Below are positions 25,798 to 36,923 of a stretch of 37,130 nucleotides of DNA, in pieces. The stretch spans positions 24,001 through 61,130 of the forward strand of contig JALVBM010000432.1 in NCBI GenBank assembly GCA_027010665.1, given 5' to 3'. Under the pieces are notes generated by a model. That model saw only the letters and a list, made by a program, of their open reading frames with translations. It was not told where the DNA came from and made no database searches. The position numbers and the translations under genes were made by a program. Each line of letters starts with the position of its first letter. The first letter of the stretch is position 1. Source of the stretch: Chromatiales bacterium. GTDB taxonomy: Bacteria; Pseudomonadota; Gammaproteobacteria; UBA6429; Thiohalophilaceae.

Positions 25798-26151
25798 ATG
25801 GACAAGAAAGCAATCCGACTGCGCCGTGCACGCCGCACCCGCGCCAAGATCCGCGAGCTGGCCGTGCCGCGCCTCACGGTGCATCGCACGCCGCGTCACA
25901 TCTATGCCCAGGTCATCGCGCCCAACGGCAGCGAGGTCATTGCCGCGGCATCCACCGTGCAGGCCGACGTCAAGAAGGAACTCAAGAGCACCGGCAACGC
26001 CGAGGCCGCGGCCGTGGTGGGCAAGCTCATCGCCGAGAAGGCCAAGGCCGCCGGCGTCACCGAGGTGGCTTTCGATCGTTCGGGTTTCAAGTATCACGGC
26101 CGGGTCAAGGCGCTGGCGGATGCCGCGCGTGAAGCCGGGCTGCAATTCTAA
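25798..26151 (+). CDS. rplR: Large subunit ribosomal protein L18
   Basis: L18 (117 aa, as in E. coli) carries 5S rRNA to the 50S subunit together with L5. The basic N-terminus [20 protein letters not shown], the core [16 protein letters not shown], and the conserved C-terminal [20 protein letters not shown] are visible. rpsE starts 12 nt on. Confidence 0.99.
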   Translation: MDKKAIRLRRARRTRAKIRELAVPRLTVHRTPRHIYAQVIAPNGSEVIAAASTVQADVKKELKSTGNAEAAAVVGKLIAEKAKAAGVTEVAFDRSGFKYHGRVKALADAAREAGLQF

Positions 26152-26163
26152 AGGGTCAAATCA

Positions 26164-26670
26164 ATGGCTGGATTCGATAAAGAACAGAACGCCGACGGTC
26201 TGCAGGAACGGCTGGTCGGTATCCGACGCGTTGCCAAGGTGGTCAAGGGCGGTCGCATCTTCGGCTTCTCCGCACTGACCGTCGTCGGCGACGGTCAGGG
26301 CCGGGTTGGCTTCGGCCGCGGCAAGGCCCGCGAGGTGCCGGTGGCCATCCAGAAGGCCATGGAGAACGCCCGCAAGAACATGGTTCAGGTGCCGCTGAAG
26401 GGCGGCACCCTGCAGTACCCGATCACCGCCGAGCACGGTGCGGCCAAGGTCTACATGCAGCCCGCTTCCGAGGGGACGGGCGTCATCGCCGGCGGCCCCA
26501 TGCGCGCGGTGTTCGACGTGGTCGGCGTGCACGACGTGCTGGCCAAGTGCATCGGTTCCAACAACCCCGTCAATGTCGTCCGCGCCACCATCAAGGGTCT
26601 GGCGGCCATGTCCTCTCCGGAGCAGGTCGCGGCCAAGCGGGGCAAGCAGGTCGACGAGATTCTGGACTAG
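26164..26670 (+). CDS. rpsE: Small subunit ribosomal protein S5
   Basis: S5 (168 aa; E. coli 167) helps shape the mRNA entry channel and influences accuracy. The double-stranded RNA-binding fold has [20 protein letters not shown] and [19 protein letters not shown] near residues 20-60. The C-terminal domain has [15 protein letters not shown]. The ATG has only a weak ribosome site. rpmD follows after 4 nt. Confidence 0.99.
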   Translation: MAGFDKEQNADGLQERLVGIRRVAKVVKGGRIFGFSALTVVGDGQGRVGFGRGKAREVPVAIQKAMENARKNMVQVPLKGGTLQYPITAEHGAAKVYMQPASEGTGVIAGGPMRAVFDVVGVHDVLAKCIGSNNPVNVVRATIKGLAAMSSPEQVAAKRGKQVDEILD

Positions 26671-26674
26671 ACCC

Positions 26675-26866
26675 ATGGCAGACAAAGGCAAGATCAAGGT
26701 GAAACTGGTGCGCAGCACCAACGGCCGGCTGGCTTCCCACAAGGCCTGCGTGCGCGGGCTGGGCCTGCGCCGCATGCACCAGGTCGTCGAAGTCGAGGAC
26801 ACCCCCTGCACCCGTGGCATGATCAACAAGGTCAGCTACATGGTGAAGGTCGTCGAGGAGAGCTGA
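26675..26866 (+). CDS. rpmD: Large subunit ribosomal protein L30
   Basis: L30 (63 aa; E. coli 59) is a small 50S protein. The family core is [19 protein letters not shown], then [16 protein letters not shown] and a C-terminal [16 protein letters not shown]. The ATG lies 4 nt after the rpsE stop without a clear ribosome site of its own, so its translation is probably coupled to rpsE. The gene lies in frame within a longer open stretch that starts inside rpsE; homology sets this start. Confidence 0.98.
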   Translation: MADKGKIKVKLVRSTNGRLASHKACVRGLGLRRMHQVVEVEDTPCTRGMINKVSYMVKVVEES

Positions 26867-26870
26867 GAAC

Positions 26871-27305
26871 ATGCGACTGAATACACTCAAGCCCGCCGAG
26901 GGCGCCCGCAAGTCCCGCAAGCGCGTGGGCCGCGGCATCGGTTCCGGTCTGGGCAAGACGGCCGGCCGGGGTCACAAGGGCCAGAAGTCCCGTTCCGGCG
27001 GCTTCCACAAGGTCGGTTTCGAAGGCGGCCAGATGCCGCTGCAGCGGCGCCTGCCGAAGGTGGGCTTCCGCTCGCGCATCGGCATGGTCACCGACGAAAT
27101 CCGCCTGCACGAGCTGAACAAGGTGGATGCCGAGGTCATCGACATCGAGGCCCTGAAGAAGGCCAACCTGATCAACGGCAAGATCCAGCGGGTCAAGGTC
27201 ATGCTCTCCGGCACCATCGACAAGCCCGTGACCCTCAAGGGCATCGCGGTCACCAAGGGCGCGCGCCAGGCGATCGAAGCCGCCGGCGGCAAGGTCGAAG
27301 AGTAA
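26871..27305 (+). CDS. rplO: Large subunit ribosomal protein L15
   Basis: L15 (144 aa, as in E. coli) has a long basic N-terminal extension into the 50S core and a globular domain. It starts [20 protein letters not shown] and continues with the Gly-rich [20 protein letters not shown]. The C-terminus has [18 protein letters not shown]-like residues typical of the family. secY follows after 6 nt. Confidence 0.99.
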   Translation: MRLNTLKPAEGARKSRKRVGRGIGSGLGKTAGRGHKGQKSRSGGFHKVGFEGGQMPLQRRLPKVGFRSRIGMVTDEIRLHELNKVDAEVIDIEALKKANLINGKIQRVKVMLSGTIDKPVTLKGIAVTKGARQAIEAAGGKVEE

Positions 27306-27311
27306 GCCGCG

Positions 27312-28658
27312 GTGGGCGCCTCACGTTCCGCCATGGCCGATGCGCTGGCCGCCGGCAAGTTCACCGAACTGCGCCAGCGGATCTTCTTTCTCATCGGCGC
27401 ATTGCTGGTCTTTCGTGCAGGCTCCTTCATCACCGTACCGGGGCTGGATCCCCACGAGCTGGAGCGGTTGTTCGAGCAGCAGTCGGGCACCATCCTGTCC
27501 ATGTTCAACATGTTCTCGGGTGGCGCGCTGAGCCGGCTGTCGGTGTTCGCGCTGGGCATCATGCCGTACATCTCGGCCTCGATCATCATCCAGCTGCTGA
27601 CCAAGGTGCATCCCAAGCTCGAGCAGTTGAGCAAGGAAGGCGCCGCCGGGCGGCGCAAGATCACCCAGTACACGCGGATCAGCACCCTGGCGCTGGCCAC
27701 CTTCCAGGCCCTGGGCGTGGCCGTGGCCCTGTCCCGGCAGCCGGGGCTGGTGATCATGGACCACAACACGTTCTACTTCACCACCGTGGTCACGCTGGTC
27801 ACCGGCACCATGTTCCTGATGTGGCTGGGCGAACAGATCACCGAGCGCGGCATCGGCAACGGCATCTCGATGATCATCTTCGCCGGCATCGTCGCCGGCC
27901 TGCCGTCGGCCATCGCCGGAACCCTGGAGATGGGCAACACCGGCGAGCTGAGCTACGGTTTCATCCTGGTGCTGTTCCTGCTGGCCCTGGGCGTGACCGC
28001 CTTCGTGGTGTTCATGGAGCGGGGCCAGCGGCGGATCACCGTGAACTATGCCAAGCGGCAGCAGGGGCGCAAGCTGTATGCGGCCCAGAGCAGTCACCTG
28101 CCGCTGAAGATCAACATGGCCGGGGTGATCCCGCCGATCTTCGCCTCCAGTATCATCCTGTTCCCGGCGACCCTGGCCGGCTGGTTCGGTGGCGATCCGG
28201 ACGGGCCGATGGGCTGGATGCAGGACATCGCCACCATGCTCTCGCCGGGGCAGCCGGTGTATGTGCTGCTGTACGCGGTGGCGATCATTTTCTTCTGCTT
28301 CTTCTACACGGCGTTGATGTTCAACCCCAAGGAGACGGCAGACAACCTGAAGCGCTCCGGCGCCTTCATTCCCGGCATCCGGCCGGGTGAGCAGACGGCC
28401 AAGTACATCGACGGCATTCTCGGGCGGCTGACCCTGGTGGGCGCCCTGTACATCACCGCGGTGTGCCTGTTGCCCGAGTTTCTGATCGTGTGGAAGAGCG
28501 TGCCGTTCTACTTCGGCGGCACCTCGCTGCTGATCATCGTGGTGGTGGTCATGGACTTCATGGCCCAGGTGCAGGCCCACCTGATGTCCCACCAGTACGA
28601 GAGCCTGATGAAGAAGTCCAACCTGAAGGGCGCCGGCAGCGGCGGCCTGCTGCGCTAG
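27312..28658 (+). CDS. secY: Preprotein translocase subunit SecY
   Basis: SecY (448 aa; E. coli 443) is the channel subunit of the Sec translocon in the inner membrane. Ten hydrophobic helices can be followed, from [18 protein letters not shown] to the last one around [19 protein letters not shown]. Family signatures include [19 protein letters not shown] and [15 protein letters not shown]. The GTG start has GAAGAG 9 nt upstream; an ATG 21 nt later is an alternative with no ribosome site. It sits after rplO as in the E. coli spc operon and shares the window with secE. Confidence 0.97.
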   Translation: MGASRSAMADALAAGKFTELRQRIFFLIGALLVFRAGSFITVPGLDPHELERLFEQQSGTILSMFNMFSGGALSRLSVFALGIMPYISASIIIQLLTKVHPKLEQLSKEGAAGRRKITQYTRISTLALATFQALGVAVALSRQPGLVIMDHNTFYFTTVVTLVTGTMFLMWLGEQITERGIGNGISMIIFAGIVAGLPSAIAGTLEMGNTGELSYGFILVLFLLALGVTAFVVFMERGQRRITVNYAKRQQGRKLYAAQSSHLPLKINMAGVIPPIFASSIILFPATLAGWFGGDPDGPMGWMQDIATMLSPGQPVYVLLYAVAIIFFCFFYTALMFNPKETADNLKRSGAFIPGIRPGEQTAKYIDGILGRLTLVGALYITAVCLLPEFLIVWKSVPFYFGGTSLLIIVVVVMDFMAQVQAHLMSHQYESLMKKSNLKGAGSGGLLR

Positions 28659-28688
28659 ACCGAATACGAACCGTTTTGGAGTAGAACC

Positions 28689-28802
28689 ATGAAAGTGCGT
28701 GCATCCGTGAAGAAGCTGTGCCGGAACTGCAAGATCATCCGCCGCCAGGGGGTGGTCCGGGTGATTTGCAAGGATCCCCGCCACAAGCAGCGCCAGGGTT
28801 GA
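28689..28802 (+). CDS. rpmJ: Large subunit ribosomal protein L36 (zinc form)
   Basis: L36, 37 aa. It starts [20 protein letters not shown]. The zinc ribbon is complete: Cys11, Cys14, Cys27 and His32 (CxxC...CxxxxH), the C+ type. The ATG is preceded by TTGGAG. It is the last gene of the spc-type cluster, 30 nt after secY and followed by a terminator. The chain is short, but the match to the family leaves no doubt. Confidence 0.98.
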   Translation: MKVRASVKKLCRNCKIIRRQGVVRVICKDPRHKQRQG

Positions 28803-28829
28803 GCCCGGCAGCAAGATTTGTTCCATATG

Positions 28830-28853
28830 GCCTTGCTCTGGCAAGGCATTTTT
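28830..28853 (+). terminator. Rho-independent terminator after rpmJ
   Basis: GCCTTGC (28830-28836), loop TCTG, GCAAGGC (28841-28847), one A, then TTTTT. It would end the long rpsL-to-rpmJ transcript. The left arm contains the first bases of the -35 box of the following promoter. Confidence 0.85.
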
Positions 28854-28861
28854 CGTAGAAT
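28833..28861 (+). promoter_or_regulatory. Sigma-70 promoter of the alpha operon
   Basis: TTGCTC (28833-28838), 17-nt spacer, TAGAAT (28856-28861). Transcription would start near 28868, about 60 nt before rpsM. The -35 box lies inside the rpmJ terminator hairpin. Confidence 0.75.
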
Positions 28862-28872
28862 TGCGCGTTTTC

Positions 28873-28890
28873 CCGGGAGCGTCTTCCCGG
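28873..28890 (+). promoter_or_regulatory. Leader hairpin before rpsM
   Basis: CCGGGA (28873-28878) pairs with TCCCGG (28885-28890). It lies at the 5' end of the predicted alpha-operon mRNA, where E. coli has the S4-binding pseudoknot. I could not draw the full pseudoknot, so S4 binding is only a suggestion. Confidence 0.4.
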
Positions 28891-28928
28891 CGAAATGCCC
28901 CGGATTCGACTGATTCAGGAGTGATTCC

Positions 28929-29285
<357 letters not shown>

Positions 29286-29306
29286 TACCAGACAGGTTCC
29301 TGACAC

Positions 29307-29699
29307 ATGGCAGCAAAATCTTCCGGTCGTACCCGCAAGAAGGTCAAGCGCGACGTCTCCGACGGCATCGCGCACATTCATGCCTCCTTCAACAACACCA
29401 TCGTGACCATCACCGACCGTCAGGGCAACGCCCTGTGCTGGGCCACTGCCGGCGGTTCCGGTTTCCGCGGCTCGCGCAAGAGCACGCCCTTCGCCGCCCA
29501 GGTGGCGGCCGAGCGGGCCGGCACCATGGCCCTGGAATTCGGCATGAAGAACCTGGAAGTGAACGTCAAGGGCCCGGGCCCGGGGCGTGAGTCGGCCGTG
29601 CGGGCCCTGAACGCCAAAGGCTTCAAAATCACCAGCATCAAGGACGTGACGCCCATTCCGCACAATGGTTGCCGTCCGCCCAAGAAACGACGCGTATAA
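29307..29699 (+). CDS. rpsK: Small subunit ribosomal protein S11
   Basis: S11 (130 aa; E. coli 129) lies on the 30S platform near the Shine-Dalgarno helix. Conserved segments: [20 protein letters not shown], then [20 protein letters not shown] and the C-terminal [20 protein letters not shown]. rpsD follows after 14 nt. Confidence 0.99.
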   Translation: MAAKSSGRTRKKVKRDVSDGIAHIHASFNNTIVTITDRQGNALCWATAGGSGFRGSRKSTPFAAQVAAERAGTMALEFGMKNLEVNVKGPGPGRESAVRALNAKGFKITSIKDVTPIPHNGCRPPKKRRV

Positions 29700-29713
29700 G
29701 CGGGAGAACTACC

Positions 29714-30343
29714 TTGGCAAGATACATCGGACCCAAATGTCGTCTTTGTCGCCGGGAAGGGGAGAAACTCTTCCTCAAGGGCGAGAAGTGTTTCAGCAGC
29801 AAGTGCGCCATGGAGAACCGCGCCTTCCCGCCCGGCCAGCACGGCCAGGCCCGTCGAGGCCGCATGTCCGATTACGCGACCCAGCTGCGCGAGAAGCAGA
29901 AGCTGCGCCGCATCTACGGCGTGCTGGAGAAGCAGTTCCGCGCCTATTACAAGGAAGCCGACCGTCGCAAGGGCTCCACGGGTGAGAACCTGCTGCAACT
30001 GCTCGAGTCGCGCCTGGACAACGTGGTCTACCGCATGGGTTTCGGTGCCTCCCGCTCGGAAGCCCGCCAGCTGGTGCGCCACAAGGCCATTGCCGTCAAC
30101 GGCCACAAGGTCACCATCCCGTCCTACCAGGTGAAGGCCGGCGACGTGATCTCGGTGGACGAGAAGGCCGCCAAGCAGTTGCGCATCCGCGCTGCCGTCG
30201 ATGCCGCCGGCCAGCGGGGCCTGGTGGACTGGGTGGACGTGGATCCCACCAAGCTGGAAGGCGTCTACAAGAACGTGCCGGAGCGCAGCGAACTGCCGTC
30301 TGACATCAACGAACACCTGGTCGTCGAACTGTACTCCAAGTAA
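29714..30343 (+). CDS. rpsD: Small subunit ribosomal protein S4 (zinc form, TTG start)
   Basis: S4 (209 aa; E. coli 206) nucleates 16S 5'-domain assembly and, in E. coli, represses the alpha operon. Homology ([15 protein letters not shown]) places the start at TTG 29714, with GGGAG 7 nt upstream; no in-frame ATG lies near it. Cys9, Cys12, Cys26 and Cys31 form the zinc site known from Thermus and Bacillus relatives, which E. coli S4 lacks. The S4 domain around [20 protein letters not shown] and the end [11 protein letters not shown] are normal. The zinc form next to a zinc-free S14 is an unusual mix for this class. Confidence 0.97.
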   Translation: MARYIGPKCRLCRREGEKLFLKGEKCFSSKCAMENRAFPPGQHGQARRGRMSDYATQLREKQKLRRIYGVLEKQFRAYYKEADRRKGSTGENLLQLLESRLDNVVYRMGFGASRSEARQLVRHKAIAVNGHKVTIPSYQVKAGDVISVDEKAAKQLRIRAAVDAAGQRGLVDWVDVDPTKLEGVYKNVPERSELPSDINEHLVVELYSK

Positions 30344-30403
30344 TCGCCTGGCACGGCGACGATGTCGGAAAATCACAGGAACCTTTGAGAGGGCATTCCC
30401 AAT

Positions 30404-31414
30404 ATGCAGGCCTCAGCATCTGAACTACTTACGCCGCGAATCGTCGACATCCAGCAGCTCGACAAGACCCGCGCCAAGGTGACCCTCGAGCCCCTGGAGC
30501 GGGGTTTCGGGCATACCCTGGGCAACGCCCTGCGCCGCATCCTGCTCTCCTCGATGACCGGCTGCGCCATCGTCGAGGCCGAGATCGAGGGCGTGCTCCA
30601 CGAGTACACCACCATCGAGGGCGTGCAGGAAGACGTGGTCGACATCCTGCTCAACCTCAAGGGCGTGGCCCTGCGCATGACCGGCAGCGAGAACGAGGCC
30701 ACCCTGAGCCTGAACAAGAAGGGGCCGGGCGTGGTCACCGCCGGCGACATCCAGCTCTCCCACAACGTGGAAGTCATCAATCCCGAACATGTCATCGCCA
30801 ACCTGACCAAGGCCGGCGAGCTGAACATGACCCTCAAGGTGGCCCGGGGCCGCGGCTATCAGCCGTCCAACCAGCGCCAGACCGACGAGGAAGAGGATCG
30901 GCCCATCGGCCGCCTGGCCCTGGATGCCAGCTTCAGCCCGGTCCAGCGCGTGGCCTACGTGGTCGATTCCGCCCGCGTGGAACAGCGCACCGACCTGGAC
31001 AAGCTGATCATCGAGCTGGAGACCAACGGCACCATCGATCCGGAAGAGGCGATCCGCAGCGCCGCCACCATCCTGCAGGAGCAGCTCTCGGCCTTCGTGG
31101 ATCTGCGCGGCACTGCCCAGGAGGCCGAAGCCGAGCACGAGCCGGAAATCGATCCCATCCTGCTGCGGCCGGTGGACGATCTGGAACTGACCGTGCGCTC
31201 CGCCAACTGCCTCAAGGCCGAACAGATCTTCTACATCGGCGATCTGATCCAGCGCACCGAGGTGGAACTGCTCAAGACCCCGAACCTGGGCAAGAAGTCG
31301 CTGACCGAGATCAAGGACGTGCTGGCTTCCCGTGGCCTGTCCCTGGGCATGCGCCTGGAGAACTGGCCGCCGCCCAGCCTGAAGAAGAAACAGCAGGAGG
31401 AAGGCGTCGCCTGA
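30404..31414 (+). CDS. rpoA: DNA-directed RNA polymerase subunit alpha
   Basis: Alpha (336 aa; E. coli 329) dimerises to start polymerase assembly, and its C-terminal domain contacts UP elements and activators. The N-terminal domain has [20 protein letters not shown] near residues 26-45. The C-terminal domain has [20 protein letters not shown] and [20 protein letters not shown], essentially identical to E. coli in these parts. GAGAGGG lies about 11 nt before the ATG. It lies between rpsD and rplQ as usual. Confidence 0.99.
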   Translation: MQASASELLTPRIVDIQQLDKTRAKVTLEPLERGFGHTLGNALRRILLSSMTGCAIVEAEIEGVLHEYTTIEGVQEDVVDILLNLKGVALRMTGSENEATLSLNKKGPGVVTAGDIQLSHNVEVINPEHVIANLTKAGELNMTLKVARGRGYQPSNQRQTDEEEDRPIGRLALDASFSPVQRVAYVVDSARVEQRTDLDKLIIELETNGTIDPEEAIRSAATILQEQLSAFVDLRGTAQEAEAEHEPEIDPILLRPVDDLELTVRSANCLKAEQIFYIGDLIQRTEVELLKTPNLGKKSLTEIKDVLASRGLSLGMRLENWPPPSLKKKQQEEGVA

Positions 31415-31459
31415 GGGCGGGCCTTCTTCTCCCCAACCGCATTGCGAAGGTAGAGACTC

Positions 31460-31867
31460 ATGCGTCACCGTAAAAGTGGTCGTAAACTGAACCGTACCAG
31501 CAGCCATCGCCAGGCCATGTTCCGCAACATGTCGGCGTCGCTGTTCAAGCACGAGATGATCCGCACCACCCTGGCCAAGGCCAAGGAGCTGCGCCGCAAG
31601 GCCGAGCCTCTGATCACCCTGGCCAAGACCGATTCGGTGGCCAACCGCCGCCTGGCCTTCGCCCGCCTGCGCGACAAGGAGGCCGTGGCCAAGCTGTTCA
31701 ACGAACTGGGCCCCCGCTACCAGGAACGCCCCGGCGGCTACCTGCGCATCCTCAAGTGCGGCTTCCGCCCCGGCGACAACGCCCCCATGGCCATCGTCGA
31801 ACTGGTGGACCGGCCGGTCACCACCGAAGGCGAAACCGAAACGGAAGAGGCCGCGGCTACCGCGTAA
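31460..31867 (+). CDS. rplQ: Large subunit ribosomal protein L17
   Basis: L17 (135 aa; E. coli 127) is a 50S protein near the tunnel exit. It starts [20 protein letters not shown] and has [20 protein letters not shown]. The C-terminal tail is Glu/Thr/Ala-rich and a little longer than in E. coli. It is the last gene of the alpha operon and is followed 23 nt later by a strong terminator. Confidence 0.99.
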   Translation: MRHRKSGRKLNRTSSHRQAMFRNMSASLFKHEMIRTTLAKAKELRRKAEPLITLAKTDSVANRRLAFARLRDKEAVAKLFNELGPRYQERPGGYLRILKCGFRPGDNAPMAIVELVDRPVTTEGETETEEAAATA

Positions 31868-31890
31868 CGGTCACGACCTGCGCTATACTG

Positions 31891-31917
31891 AAAAACCGGG
31901 GCTTGCCCCGGTTTTTT
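31891..31917 (+). terminator. Rho-independent terminator after rplQ
   Basis: AACCGGGGC pairs with GCCCCGGTT around a TT centre, preceded by AAA and followed by further T residues (T-run 31912-31917). A-run and T-run on both sides mean it could work on both strands. It closes the ribosomal protein block. Confidence 0.93.
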
Positions 31918-31946
31918 GTGCGCGGTCTTGAAAGGGGCCTGCAAAT

Positions 31947-32100
31947 AACACGGAGGGCACGGAGACACGGAGGACACGGAGAAGTGTCGTTGATGAGCAT
32001 CTCAAAGGTGTGCAGGCGTTTCACATGCACTCCTCGTGAAGAATGATGATTTTGACACTCTCATCCTCCGTGCTCTCCGTGTCTCCGTGCCCTCCGTGAT
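31947..32100. repeat. Inverted CTCCGTG repeat arrays
   Basis: The left arm (31947-31988) reads CACGGAG-type units on the plus strand. The right arm (32054-32100) has CTCCGTG four times at 8-9 nt spacing. The arms are near-perfect reverse complements over about 35 nt and end internally in GTGTC/GACAC. The 65-nt loop has no gene. The element ends 28 nt before the next start codon. Confidence 0.85.
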
Positions 32101-32128
32101 CCTTCCACCGCCCTGATTCGGAGCCACG

Positions 32129-32851
32129 ATGATCTTCCTGTTCGACGATTTTGGTTGGCAGGGCCCCTACACGGGCCAGATGAAGACGGTACTGGCGCGG
32201 ATGGCGGCGGGGATCCCCGTGATCGATCTGCAACACGATGCGCCGGCGTTTCGGCCGCAGGCGGCCGGGTGTCTGCTGGCGGCGCTGGTGCCGTGGCTGC
32301 CGGCGGAGGCGGTGATGCTGGCGGTGGTGGATCCGGGGGTGGGGACCGCCCGGCGGCCATGTGTGGTGGAGGCCGACGGGCGCCGGTTCGTGGGGCCGGA
32401 CAACGGGCTGTTCAACCGGGTGGTGCTGCAGGCGGGATCGGCCCGGGCCTGGCGCATCGATTGGCGGCCCGAACAGCTTTCGTCATCTTTCCATGGTCGC
32501 GATCTGTTCGCGCCGGTGGCGGCCATGCTGGCCACGGGACGATCGTTTGATCGTTCCCCCATGGAACTGTGGCAGCCGGCTGGGCCGATCGAGCCGGATC
32601 TGGCCGAGGTGATCTATATCGACGGCTACGGCAATGCGATGACCGGCCTGCGCGCCGAAGCCGTGCCGTCGAAGGCGGTGATTCGCTGCGGTGAACAGCG
32701 CTTTCGCCACGCGCGTACCTTCGGCGAGGTGCCGCCAGGGGAAGGGTTCTGGTACGTCAATTCGCTGGGCCGGGTGGAGCTTGCTGTGAATCAGGGCAGC
32801 GCCGCGGCGCGGTACGGGCTGGAGGTCGGGGTGCCGGTTTTCATTGGGTAG
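32129..32851 (+). CDS. SAM hydrolase (adenosine-forming), DUF62 family
   Basis: A 240-aa protein of the SAM hydroxide adenosyltransferase family, related to fluorinase, which splits S-adenosylmethionine with water into adenosine and methionine. The start MIFLFDDFGWQGPYTGQMKT is the family N-terminus. The Asp-Arg-His set is visible as Asp68 and Arg75 in VVDPGVGTARRP and His122 in FHGRDLFAPVAA. PDNGL at residues 90-94 is conserved. It is a cytosolic enzyme whose biological role is unsettled. GGAG lies before the ATG. It stands alone between two repeat-filled spacers. Substrate is inferred from family. Confidence 0.92.
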   Translation: MIFLFDDFGWQGPYTGQMKTVLARMAAGIPVIDLQHDAPAFRPQAAGCLLAALVPWLPAEAVMLAVVDPGVGTARRPCVVEADGRRFVGPDNGLFNRVVLQAGSARAWRIDWRPEQLSSSFHGRDLFAPVAAMLATGRSFDRSPMELWQPAGPIEPDLAEVIYIDGYGNAMTGLRAEAVPSKAVIRCGEQRFRHARTFGEVPPGEGFWYVNSLGRVELAVNQGSAAARYGLEVGVPVFIG

Positions 32852-32887
32852 CGGGGTACGGATGGCTGGTGGCTGGCGAAAATTTTA

Positions 32888-32945
32888 TGTAGGAGCGGCG
32901 CAAGCCGCGAAAAAGAACTCCCTCGCGGCTCGCGCCGCTCCTACA
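32888..32945. repeat. Inverted REP pair (GTAGGAGCGGC type)
   Basis: TGTAGGAGCGGCGCAAGCCGCGA (32888-32910) is repeated as its near-reverse complement at 32923-32945, 12 nt apart. Each half has its own GCGGC/GCCGC stem. This matches the REP palindromes spread through Pseudomonas and Xanthomonas genomes, which are linked to RAYT transposases. No transposase lies here. Confidence 0.85.
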
Positions 32946-33024
32946 GATCGTAACCGGCAAGTTTCAGTCAGGATAATGATGAGACGCTTAATATAACCGT
33001 CCCAGGCTACCTGCCACCGTTCCA

Positions 33025-33049
33025 TCGCGGCGAGGGCGCCGCTCCTACA
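33025..33049 (-). repeat. Third REP element
   Basis: TCGCGGCGAGGGCGCCGCTCCTACA-like element in the same orientation as the right half of the pair at 32923-32945, with a changed loop. It is followed by TTTTTCG and two leftover heptads (TTCGTTC, CTCGTGT, 33052-33065). The 80 nt between it and the pair show nothing recognisable. Confidence 0.75.
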
Positions 33050-33076
33050 TTTTTCGTTCCTCGTGTTATCAACAAA

Positions 33077-33113
33077 ACCCTCTGCGCCCTTTGCGCCTCC
33101 GCGCCTTTGCGTT
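33077..33113. repeat. Octad repeat array abutting the uvrA 3' end
   Basis: Units CTCTGCGC, CCTTTGCG, CCTCCGCG and CCTTTGCG follow one another at about 8-nt spacing and stop roughly 10 nt from the uvrA stop codon (minus strand). It looks like a third family of degenerate short tandem repeats, distinct from the CTCGTCC and CTCCGTG ones. Confidence 0.7.
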
Positions 33114-33121
33114 GGATGTTT

Positions 33122-35971
<2,850 letters not shown>

Positions 35972-36005
35972 GAAAATTCAATGGTTTAGCGAATGGAAAC
36001 CACCC

Positions 36006-36011
36006 ATTCTA
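36006..36011 (-). promoter_or_regulatory. Possible uvrA -10 box
   Basis: TAGAAT on the minus strand, about 35 nt before the uvrA start. No convincing -35 box stands 16-18 nt upstream, so this is a weak guess. The rest of the 221-nt uvrA/regulator spacer holds only the heptad array and inverted repeat listed separately. Confidence 0.25.
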
Positions 36012-36132
36012 CGCTTCCTGGCTACCGACGCGCCAGTACCTGGAGATGTTGAATCAATAGCTGTGTAGGGCAGGGCAGCGTTGGTTACATATCAAGGGGG
36101 CTGGATTTCCGGTAACAGATATACCCGATTTT

Positions 36133-36163
36133 CCTCGTCCCTCGCCACTCGTCACTCGTCCCT
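36133..36163 (+). repeat. Heptad repeat array before the regulator 3' end
   Basis: Units CTCGTCC, CTCGCCA, CTCGTCA, CTCGTCC in tandem, of the same family as those at 12-45 and 2763-2791. It runs straight into the inverted repeat at 36164-36206. No opposing arm is seen. Confidence 0.7.
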
Positions 36164-36206
36164 CCCAGAACCTGTGACCGGCCTTTGGCCGCTCACAGGT
36201 TCTGGG
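36164..36206 (-). terminator. Long inverted repeat over the 3' end of the CsgD-like gene
   Basis: CCCAGAACCTGTGA (36164-36177) and TCACAGGTTCTGGG (36193-36206) are perfect 14-nt inverse copies. Inside, CGGCC/GGCCG pairs after one mismatch around TTT. The second arm is the last four codons and stop of the regulator gene. It can act as a transcript-end hairpin, but no T-run follows on the minus strand. Confidence 0.6.
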
Positions 36207-36837
36207 TGGCCCAGTTGACCGCCTGTGTGCGGTTGGAGACGTCCAGTTTCTTGTAGATGTGGTAGATGTGGGTCTTGATGGTGTGCACCGAGAGATTAAG
36301 CTCGGCGGCGATGTCGGTGTTCTTGGCGCCCGTGGCCAGCAGTTGCAGGATTTCCAGTTCGCGGCTGGTGAGCAGGTCGTGCTCGCGCAGCATGATGCGA
36401 TGGCTGGAGGTGTTGCTGGTGAGATAGCGGTTGATGACCCGGCGCGGGAACCACAGATCGCCGTCGAACATGGCGAGCACGCCCTTGGCGATGTGGTCGT
36501 GGTCGTCGTCCTGGTAGAAGATGCCGCTGATCTCGGGCGGGCCGGTCATCTTCTCCAGCGTGGAGTCGTGGGTGGCGTTGAGGAAGGCGTACATCAGCTG
36601 CTTCTTCCCGGCCTTGCGGCATTGCACGAGGATGTCCAGCGCCGTGCCGGGGCGATCCTCCATGGCGTCGATGATCACCAGGCCGCGCTTGGCATTGAAC
36701 TTGAGCGTGGGTTCGGAGCGGCCGTCTTCGGTGGCCAGGTGCACGCGACCGCCGGTGGTTTCCTGGAGGTGCTCCGCCAGATCCTGGTAGCGATCGGCGT
36801 CGGTGCCAACGATGTTGATCCAGCGTCCTGCTAACAT
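36193..36837 (-). CDS. CsgD-like LuxR-family transcriptional regulator
   Basis: 214 aa, close in length to E. coli CsgD (216). The C-terminal LuxR helix-turn-helix (about residues 152-214) has LTSRELEILQLLATGAKNTD, then LSVHTIKTHIYHIYKKL and NRTQAVNWATQNL, the last closely matching CsgD. The N-terminal half is a receiver-like domain; Asp57 in VIIDAMED lines up with CsgD Asp59, but the acidic pair of true receivers is missing. GIFYQDDDHDHIAKGVLAM also resembles CsgD. The ATG at 36837 has AGAGGG 8 nt upstream; a GTG at 36921 would lie upstream of the predicted transcription start. No curli genes are in the window, so the target is unknown. Confidence 0.85.
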   Translation of the reverse strand: MLAGRWINIVGTDADRYQDLAEHLQETTGGRVHLATEDGRSEPTLKFNAKRGLVIIDAMEDRPGTALDILVQCRKAGKKQLMYAFLNATHDSTLEKMTGPPEISGIFYQDDDHDHIAKGVLAMFDGDLWFPRRVINRYLTSNTSSHRIMLREHDLLTSRELEILQLLATGAKNTDIAAELNLSVHTIKTHIYHIYKKLDVSNRTQAVNWATQNL

Positions 36838-36883
36838 GCGAAATACCCTCTTCGGATGTCCTGAATGGCCGTTGGGGGCGGCG

Positions 36884-36919
36884 GCCCGGCACCAGAATGG
36901 TGTGACTACGATGCCGGGC
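36884..36919 (-). promoter_or_regulatory. Inverted repeat in the regulator leader
   Basis: GCCCGGCA (36884-36891) and TGCCGGGC (36912-36919) are perfect inverse copies. On the minus strand this is a leader stem-loop beginning at about the predicted transcription start, with a competing inner CACCA/TGGTG stem. It could be an RNA structure or an operator. Confidence 0.5.
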
Positions 36920-36923
36920 ACAC

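Noticed and set aside
32888-33049. REP elements as ends of an insertion sequence
   Set aside because: No transposase frame lies between or beside them and there is no target duplication; they fit REP palindromes.
31947-33113. Possible CRISPR array among the repeats
   Set aside because: Units are 7-9 nt with no unique spacers of 30-40 nt and no cas genes.
36019-36034. CTGGC...GCCAG inverted repeat upstream of uvrA as a LexA box
   Set aside because: Spacing between CTG and CAG is 13, not the 10 of the gammaproteobacterial SOS box, and the AT-rich centre is missing.
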